The notes under the pieces were generated by a model. That model saw only the letters and a list, made by a program, of their open reading frames with translations, had not been told where the DNA came from and searched no databases. DNA of 64,000 nucleotides from DATJGR01 sp041739525 (GTDB lineage Bacteria > Pseudomonadota > Gammaproteobacteria > Pseudomonadales > Azotimanducaceae). The translations under genes were made by a program, and so were the position numbers. Below, piece after piece: positions 58,558 to 64,000 of this stretch; position 1 is the stretch's first letter; each line of letters opens with the position of its first letter. Where the stretch lies: NCBI GenBank assembly GCA_041739525.1, contig JBGSNQ010000146.1, positions 1 through 64,000 on the forward strand, read 5' to 3'.

Positions 58558-59859
58558 TCAACCGATCGGTTGTACCCGTAGCCCGCCAATCGCCTTCGGC
58601 AACTGCGTCGTGATGATTCGCGCGCCCGCGTGCAGACCTGCCCCACGCACCAGAATCCGGTACTCGCCCGCATCGGTTGCGTGATCGCCGACGCGCTCCA
58701 CCGTCAGCGCCTGCAAGCGGTCGTCCACCACCTCGTATACACGATCGTTCTCGTAGATCGATTGCACCGGCAACGCGACGACGTCCTGCTCCGCTGGAAG
58801 CGTGATGGAGAGTTTCAGCACGCGACCGATTTCGAGCGCGCCGGATGCCGGAGTTCCGATGCGAAAGAACGAGTCGATGCCACTGTGACCGGCGCGCACG
58901 TTACCGGCGAGGCGCGCCAGTACGAACGTGTTGGCGCCCTCTTCGCTACCGGTGCGCGCCGTCACCGCAACGCCGTTTGCGAGATGTCTGCGTACGGCTG
59001 CCGAGTAGACATCCGGCACGGGCGCGCGTACCTCCAGCCCTTCCGCATCGGCGATTTCCACCAGGGGTTGTCCGAGCGCGGTGTGGTTTCCAGGCGACGC
59101 CGCCACACTCAACACCGGTCCGCTGAACGGCGCGTGCAACGTGGCGTGATCGAGGTCGAGTTGCGCGCGGCCGAGCGCTGACAGCGCCTGCTCGACGCGC
59201 GCCTTCTGCTCTGCAACCCGGTTCGGAAAATCCGCGAGCGCCAGCCTGTGGGTCTGGTATTCGATCGCCGCGGCGCTCGCCTGATCGGTGACTTCGTCGA
59301 GCAACGATTGCGCGACCATGCCTTTTTCGAACAAACCCTGATAGCGGCGCAACTTCGCCTGTGCGGTATCGCGCTTCGACTGAAAGTAGCCGGTGCTCTC
59401 CTTCGTAATGTTCCACTGCGTCTGCACGCGCATCAGCACGGCGCGTTCGCGGTCGAGTTCGGCTTGCCGTTCGCGCACTGCGAGCTCGAACGCGGCGGGA
59501 TCGAGTGCAACCAGAACGTCGCCCTTCGCTACCCACTGTCCTTCGCGCACCGCCACCATCGCAATTTCCGCGACGAGGTCGGTCTGAATACGTGCCACGC
59601 GCGTTGCCTCCACCTTTCCGAAAGCGTCGAACATCGGCGAGAGTGCGGCAGGTTCCACCGTCAGCACCGACACCGGCCACGCTTTCTCTTTCGGAACTTC
59701 CGGTGCTGCAGACGGCCCGGTCGCGAAAATCACAGAGCTGGTCAGTACCGACGCAAGCAGGATCGACCCGCCGGCTACCCAGCGTCGATTCTGCGACTGC
59801 GACGCCAAACGTTCGCCGGCATTCGACACGGCCGCGCGGAGTGAAGAAACCGAAATCAT
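58558..59859 (-). CDS. RND efflux periplasmic adaptor (membrane fusion protein)
   Basis: A 433-residue adaptor with an N-terminal membrane anchor (VAGGSILLASVLTSSVIFA). The lipoyl half-motifs are VREGQWVAKGDVLVALDPAA and ATLHAPFSGPVLSVAASPGN, separated by a long coiled-coil hairpin (about residues 110-225) and followed by a beta-barrel domain. It partners the RND transporter encoded immediately upstream, whose stop overlaps its start (ATGA). No outer-membrane channel is encoded nearby. Confidence 0.9.
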   Translation of the reverse strand: MISVSSLRAAVSNAGERLASQSQNRRWVAGGSILLASVLTSSVIFATGPSAAPEVPKEKAWPVSVLTVEPAALSPMFDAFGKVEATRVARIQTDLVAEIAMVAVREGQWVAKGDVLVALDPAAFELAVRERQAELDRERAVLMRVQTQWNITKESTGYFQSKRDTAQAKLRRYQGLFEKGMVAQSLLDEVTDQASAAAIEYQTHRLALADFPNRVAEQKARVEQALSALGRAQLDLDHATLHAPFSGPVLSVAASPGNHTALGQPLVEIADAEGLEVRAPVPDVYSAAVRRHLANGVAVTARTGSEEGANTFVLARLAGNVRAGHSGIDSFFRIGTPASGALEIGRVLKLSITLPAEQDVVALPVQSIYENDRVYEVVDDRLQALTVERVGDHATDAGEYRILVRGAGLHAGARIITTQLPKAIGGLRVQPIG

Positions 59860-62800
59860 GATGATGATCCTTCGAGAGCAATCGGAGTTTTTTGCGTCGA
59901 TGCCGTGCGCTGGACGCGCGCCTTGACGCCTTCGAGCAGAGTGATCAGCGCAGGAACGACGACGAGCACGAGTAGCGTGGACATCAACAGGCCGAAGCCG
60001 ATCGTTACAGCGATGGGCACCGTGTAGATGTCGAGCGAGCCGCTTCCGATCAGCATCGGCAGCAATCCCACGCTCGTCGTTGCCGACGTCAGGAACACCG
60101 CCCGGAAGCGCGACGCCACTGCACGTTCGAGCGCCGCGCGCATCGGCACCCCGGATTCGAGTTCACGGCGCAGGAAACTGATCAGCACGATCGAATCGTT
60201 CACGACGACGCCGGACAAGCAGAAGAATGCGAGCAGCGACATCGCCCCGATGTCTACGCCCCAGATCCAGTGGCCGAGAATGGCGCCGGTCAGCCCGAAC
60301 GGGATCGCCGTCATGACCGCGAGCGGCCACACGTACGACGAGAATGCACACGCAAGGATCAGATAGATCAGCACGAGTGTCAGCATCGCGCCGAGCGACA
60401 TGGTCTCGAGGATCACACGGTCGTCCTCGGTCTTTCCGGACAACCCGAAGGTCAGGTGATGCGTCGAGAGAATCTCGGGAAGATATCGGCTCTCCACTTC
60501 GGACACGACGTGGAAGGCATTCGTCACTTCAGAATCGACAGTGGCGAACACGCGCACCGCCATTTCGGTGTTGTTGTGGCGGATCACATCGATGCCGCGC
60601 CGGTTGTGTAGCTCGGCGACGTTGGCGAGCGGCACGAATTCACCGGATGGCGTACGGATCGGAAAACGTTGCAGGCTCGCCAGGTCGTCGCGTTCCGCAT
60701 CGGGCAGCATCACGCGTACTTCGAGTTCGGCGTCGTTCTGATTGAAGATCTGCACGCGCTCGCCGTTGTATGCGGCACGCAATTGCGCACCGAGCGTGTC
60801 GGATGTGATGCCGAGCGAACGACCCGTCGGCGTCAGTTCGAAAATCAGCTGCTCTTTGCCGTACGGCAGATCGTCGGTGACGTTCGAAACGCCCTCGAAC
60901 GATCGCAGCACCTCCGCCAGCTGTTCGGCACCCGCCTTCACCGACTCGAGTGAGTCGCCGCGCAGCACCAGCGTAACGTCCGGCCGCCCGCCGTTTGCGC
61001 CGCCTTTCACGCCGAGATCGAACTGTTCGACGTAAGGCGGCACCTTCACCTGCTCGCGCCATCGCGCCGCGAACGCCTGCGGACGAATCGTGCGGTTCTC
61101 TTCGTATTCGTACTGGCCGACGATCGACGCGTATTGGGTACCGGACTGACGTTCGTCGTTGAACGTTGCGACGTTGCGCTTCGTCAACCAGCCGAGCAGG
61201 TTCACCGAACCGCTCTCCTGGTTTGTTGCAGCGATGGCGCGTTCGAGTTCGCGGATGAACGCTTCCTTGTCCGCATCGGTCGCCGCAGCGCTGAACTCCA
61301 CGTCGGCCTCGAGCGACTCGATGTCGAAGCCGGTAACGAAGTTGATGCCGACATGCTGCGATATCACGAGCGATAGCGCACAGACGATGCCGCCAACGGC
61401 CGCACAGAGGGTGGCACCCGGGTGGTCGAGCGCGCGCCGCACCAGACCCATGAAATGCACGTCGCGAAAATGCAGGAAGCGCGTTTCCAGCCATTCTCGC
61501 GCGCGCTCGGCCGGTTTCCAGCGCGCGCGTACACCACCGAGTTTCGCCATCGCCTCGAAACTGCCGCGCAGATGCGCCGGCAACACCAGGAAACACTCAA
61601 CCAGCGAAGCGATGAGTACGCAGGCCATCACGACCGGCAATGTCAGCACCACGTCGCCCATCGGCCCGCCGATCAGTACCAGCGGAATGAACGCCGACAG
61701 CGTCGTCAGCGTGGCCGTCAACACGGGCACCCACATGCGCTTGGCGCCTTCGACGGCGGCATCGATCGGCGAGTGACCCGCTTCGAACAGCGCCATCGCG
61801 TCTTCGCCGACGATGATCGAATCGTCCACCACGATGCCGATCGCCATGATGAATGCGATCAACCCGATGATGCTGATGCCATAGCCGAAGATGCCGTAGA
61901 GCATGGCGAGACCGAGCATGAAACACGTCGGCACACCCACCGTCACCCACAAGGCGACGCGGCCGTTCAGGAACATCAACATCGTCACCACGACGAGCAG
62001 CAAACCGGACCACGCATTGTTCGCAACCATCTGCAGTTGTGCGCCGAGCAGTTCCCAGATGTCGTTGTACACGGTGAGCTGAACGCCCGTCGGCAGATTC
62101 GCGCGCGTCTCTTCCAGCCAGTGTTTCGCCACACGATTCGCGTGCAATGCGTCGGCTTCCGTCGCGCGCATCAACGTCATCTCGATGGCAACGTCGCCGC
62201 CGCGCGTCACGATCGGCTGGCCGTCACGCGGACGGCGCACTACCTGCGCGATGTCGCCTACGCGCACGAGCGTATCGCCGTGTTCGATGACGAGATTCTG
62301 AAAGCCGAGCGGATCACGCTGTTGATCGAGGCTGCGCAGCTGTCGCGAACCTTGTCCGCGCCCGATCGTGCCTGCAGGGACATTCGCGCTTACGCGCCCC
62401 ACTTCGTGCGCGAGATCGTCGAGCGTCATGTGCATCTCTTCGAGTCGCTGGCCGCTGACGAGCAGCGCAATCTCTTCTTCGGGCAGCCCTTCGTATTCGA
62501 CGCCTTCGATGCCACGTGCGAGCAGGTCTTTCTCCATGCCGCGCACTACCGGTATCAGTTCGTTGACGTCGCCGGGACCGGTGACCAGCACACTGAGCAC
62601 CGGTTCGAGATCGATGAAGCGGCGTATAGTCGGCGGCTCGATTCCGGCCGGGAGGTTGCGCAGGTTCGCGACACGTTGCTTCACCTGATCGAGTGCGGTG
62701 ACGAGGTCGGCGTCGTAGTCGAACTCCGCGACGACACGCGAGTACTCATTCGCGGTGTACGAGGTGACTTCGCGCAGGTTGTTCAGCGTGCGCAGCTGCT

Positions 62801-63014
62801 GTTCGATCGGCGTGGTGACGAGTTCGGCCACGTCTTCGGCTGCCGCACCACGCCACTGCACTTCGACGAACACCACCGGCACGTGCACCGGCGGATCGAG
62901 CTGCGACGGAATCTGATGAATCGCCCAGAGGCCGGCGAGGATCATCATGATCATCGCGAGATTCGCGGCCACGCGGTGTTCGGCGAATTGCCGGATCACG
63001 GGATTTCCCCACAC
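59856..63014 (-). CDS. RND-family multidrug-type efflux transporter
   Basis: A 1052-residue inner-membrane transporter with 12 helices and two periplasmic loops. The fourth helix contains AIGIVVDDSIIVGEDAM, with the paired aspartates of hydrophobe/amphiphile RND pumps, unlike the heavy-metal CzcA pump in this window. Another marker is YTANEYSRVVAEFDYDADL. It would expel hydrophobic compounds, perhaps substrates of the adjacent catabolic cluster. The GTG start lacks an obvious ribosome site, so the start is uncertain. Confidence 0.92.
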   Translation of the reverse strand: MWGNPVIRQFAEHRVAANLAMIMMILAGLWAIHQIPSQLDPPVHVPVVFVEVQWRGAAAEDVAELVTTPIEQQLRTLNNLREVTSYTANEYSRVVAEFDYDADLVTALDQVKQRVANLRNLPAGIEPPTIRRFIDLEPVLSVLVTGPGDVNELIPVVRGMEKDLLARGIEGVEYEGLPEEEIALLVSGQRLEEMHMTLDDLAHEVGRVSANVPAGTIGRGQGSRQLRSLDQQRDPLGFQNLVIEHGDTLVRVGDIAQVVRRPRDGQPIVTRGGDVAIEMTLMRATEADALHANRVAKHWLEETRANLPTGVQLTVYNDIWELLGAQLQMVANNAWSGLLLVVVTMLMFLNGRVALWVTVGVPTCFMLGLAMLYGIFGYGISIIGLIAFIMAIGIVVDDSIIVGEDAMALFEAGHSPIDAAVEGAKRMWVPVLTATLTTLSAFIPLVLIGGPMGDVVLTLPVVMACVLIASLVECFLVLPAHLRGSFEAMAKLGGVRARWKPAERAREWLETRFLHFRDVHFMGLVRRALDHPGATLCAAVGGIVCALSLVISQHVGINFVTGFDIESLEADVEFSAAATDADKEAFIRELERAIAATNQESGSVNLLGWLTKRNVATFNDERQSGTQYASIVGQYEYEENRTIRPQAFAARWREQVKVPPYVEQFDLGVKGGANGGRPDVTLVLRGDSLESVKAGAEQLAEVLRSFEGVSNVTDDLPYGKEQLIFELTPTGRSLGITSDTLGAQLRAAYNGERVQIFNQNDAELEVRVMLPDAERDDLASLQRFPIRTPSGEFVPLANVAELHNRRGIDVIRHNNTEMAVRVFATVDSEVTNAFHVVSEVESRYLPEILSTHHLTFGLSGKTEDDRVILETMSLGAMLTLVLIYLILACAFSSYVWPLAVMTAIPFGLTGAILGHWIWGVDIGAMSLLAFFCLSGVVVNDSIVLISFLRRELESGVPMRAALERAVASRFRAVFLTSATTSVGLLPMLIGSGSLDIYTVPIAVTIGFGLLMSTLLVLVVVPALITLLEGVKARVQRTASTQKTPIALEGSSS

Positions 63015-63141
63015 AGGATCGACGGCAAGCCTGTTTACACGATTCGTGCCAGCCGAGAGGATTCTCGTAAGTTGTTGAATCTGATGGGGGCGAGCATTCG
63101 AGAAGCCGGTTCTACCGTCCGACGTTGGCGGATCTCACCAA

Positions 63142-63165
63142 CTGTTGGCGCTCGGTCACCAACAG
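63142..63165. terminator. Possible terminator after the amidohydrolase
   Basis: CTGTTGG (63,142-63,148) and CCAACAG (63,159-63,165) form a 7-bp stem with a 10-base loop, about 57 bases downstream of the minus-strand amidohydrolase stop. There is no T-run, so it is a weak candidate. Confidence 0.25.
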
Positions 63166-63221
63166 CTTTGCCATGCCGCAGGCGGTGAATCAGACGGTGA
63201 ATCGAAGTGCCGGATCCGCCG

Positions 63222-64000
63222 CTAGAGCGCGCCGCTGTCGTAGACCTCGTTGCCCCCGAACACCGTTCGCAACACCTGCGTCGACGCCAGGTCTTCAGTC
63301 GGACAGGTAAGCGTGTCGCGGTCGACGATCAATAAATCCGCGTGGTTGCCGGGCGCCAGCGAACCGACGCCCTCCCAACCCAGCGCGCGCGCCGCGTCGT
63401 TCGTCCACATGCGCACGGCCTGTTCGCGCGACACCTTGTGCGCCGGCGTGTCGTTGCGGCGGCCGCTGCCCCAGAACTCGTGCGTTTGTGCGAGCGCAAT
63501 GTGTTCGAAGATGTTCTTCGGACCCCAGTCGCTGCCGGCGGCAACGGTGAGGCCCGCGTCGAGCAGACGCTTCAGCGGGATCAGATCGTTCCACACGTGC
63601 GCACCGATGCGCTTCTCGAACAGATCGCCCTTCGCACACGAGAACGACATGCTGGTGGTAACGACGAAACCAAGCTGCGCGTAGCGCCGCGCGTGATCGG
63701 CCGTGCACAGATAGTTGTGCTGCAGAATCCACTGCCGGTCGCGAATCGGCGTGCGCGCCGCCAGCGCTTCGGCGTTGGCGAGAAACTCGTCGTGATCGGC
63801 ATATCCCGCGCCGATGAAGTTGAGGCGCACGTCGTGATCGGCGCAGTAGTCGAGCGCAATCTTCTCGCGATGCTTCGGTACGAACTCGCGGCCGTGGGTC
63901 AGTTCACCGTAAGGTCCGGTATATGGCGTGTTCATGCGGATGAAGCCGGGGTTGAACGGCCCGCCGCGCGACAGCGTGACGCCGTTGTGCCGCAGCAGAT
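63222..64000 (-). CDS. YtcJ-like amidohydrolase (N-terminus beyond window)
   Basis: The C-terminal 258 residues of an amidohydrolase-3 family protein; the frame stays open through the right edge. Metal and active-site features include the histidine in RQWILQHNYLCTADHA, the aspartate in VAAGSDWGPKNIFEHI and the closing beta-domain GSLAPGNHADLLIVDRDTL. Members hydrolyse amides or cyclic amides; the substrate is unknown. The GAGYADHDE segment suits this group. N-terminal metal ligands cannot be checked. Confidence 0.8.
   Translation of the reverse strand, partial: LLRHNGVTLSRGGPFNPGFIRMNTPYTGPYGELTHGREFVPKHREKIALDYCADHDVRLNFIGAGYADHDEFLANAEALAARTPIRDRQWILQHNYLCTADHARRYAQLGFVVTTSMSFSCAKGDLFEKRIGAHVWNDLIPLKRLLDAGLTVAAGSDWGPKNIFEHIALAQTHEFWGSGRRNDTPAHKVSREQAVRMWTNDAARALGWEGVGSLAPGNHADLLIVDRDTLTCPTEDLASTQVLRTVFGGNEVYDSGAL

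Noticed and set aside
61422..63188. A 588-codon plus-strand open frame
   Set aside because: It is antisense to the conserved RND transporter and has a composition typical of a shadow frame.
1..64000. CRISPR array or insertion sequence
   Set aside because: No regularly spaced repeats and no transposase-like protein with terminal inverted repeats were noticed by eye.

Overview
The window reads as part of a GC-rich gammaproteobacterial chromosome. The evidence is gene order: rodZ-pilF-rlmN-ndk-iscS-iscR-trmJ/suhB and queA-tgt-yajC-secD-secF are typical gammaproteobacterial blocks. The oxygenase and acyl-CoA catabolism genes further on suggest an aerobic, degradative lineage; placing it near Nevskiales or Steroidobacterales is only an inference. 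No rRNA genes, CRISPR arrays, insertion sequences or integrases were seen.

Layout. (1) 1-11.7 kb is core housekeeping: rodZ (partial), pilF, rlmN, ndk, iscS, iscR, trmJ, suhB, secF, secD, yajC, tgt and queA. Two things are odd here. tgt carries an in-frame TAG at codon 157. The isc locus is reduced to iscR-iscS, with no iscU/iscA/hscBA/fdx before ndk, and IscS lacks its usual C-terminal tail. (2) 11,782-11,868 is a complete tRNA-Leu(CAA). Its last 51 bases recur exactly at 27,590-27,640, so the 15.7 kb between look like a tRNA-integrated genomic island. (3) The island carries TerC-family and GTP-cyclohydrolase-II-like genes on the minus strand. A plus-strand cluster follows: ribbon-helix-helix regulator, GTP-dependent PEP carboxykinase, NAD-type isocitrate dehydrogenase and PtsP. 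Converging on it is a minus-strand operon of an XRE regulator and six Hyf/Ehr genes for a complex-I-like membrane complex. Its large subunit lacks the nickel-iron cysteines. This is the strongest candidate for an undescribed system: central-carbon and PEP enzymes packaged with a non-hydrogenase energy-converting complex.

(4) 27.6-29 kb holds four small hypothetical genes. (5) 29-37.8 kb is a metal-efflux locus: a CzcCBA-type tripartite pump, a His-rich CzcI-like protein and a TonB-dependent receptor. (6) 37.8-40.7 kb holds a gene-poor kilobase, a CHRD-domain secreted protein and an autotransporter-like outer-membrane barrel. (7) 41-46.4 kb holds a lysine-degradation-like pair (ALDH7 and saccharopine-dehydrogenase-like), a Baeyer-Villiger-type flavin monooxygenase, a HemD-like protein and a MAPEG membrane protein.

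(8) 46.4-58.5 kb is a catabolic cluster centred on a TetR regulator. On the left are Rieske dioxygenase alpha and beta subunits, an extradiol-type dioxygenase, an SDR, a ferredoxin, an amidohydrolase, a second Rieske oxygenase and another SDR. On the right are paired acyl-CoA dehydrogenases, a class III CoA-transferase and a GST. Together they suggest ring hydroxylation, cleavage and CoA-linked side-chain or ring degradation of a hydrophobic substrate that the sequence does not identify. (9) 58.5-63 kb is an RND efflux pair without an outer-membrane partner. A partial YtcJ-like amidohydrolase runs off the right edge.
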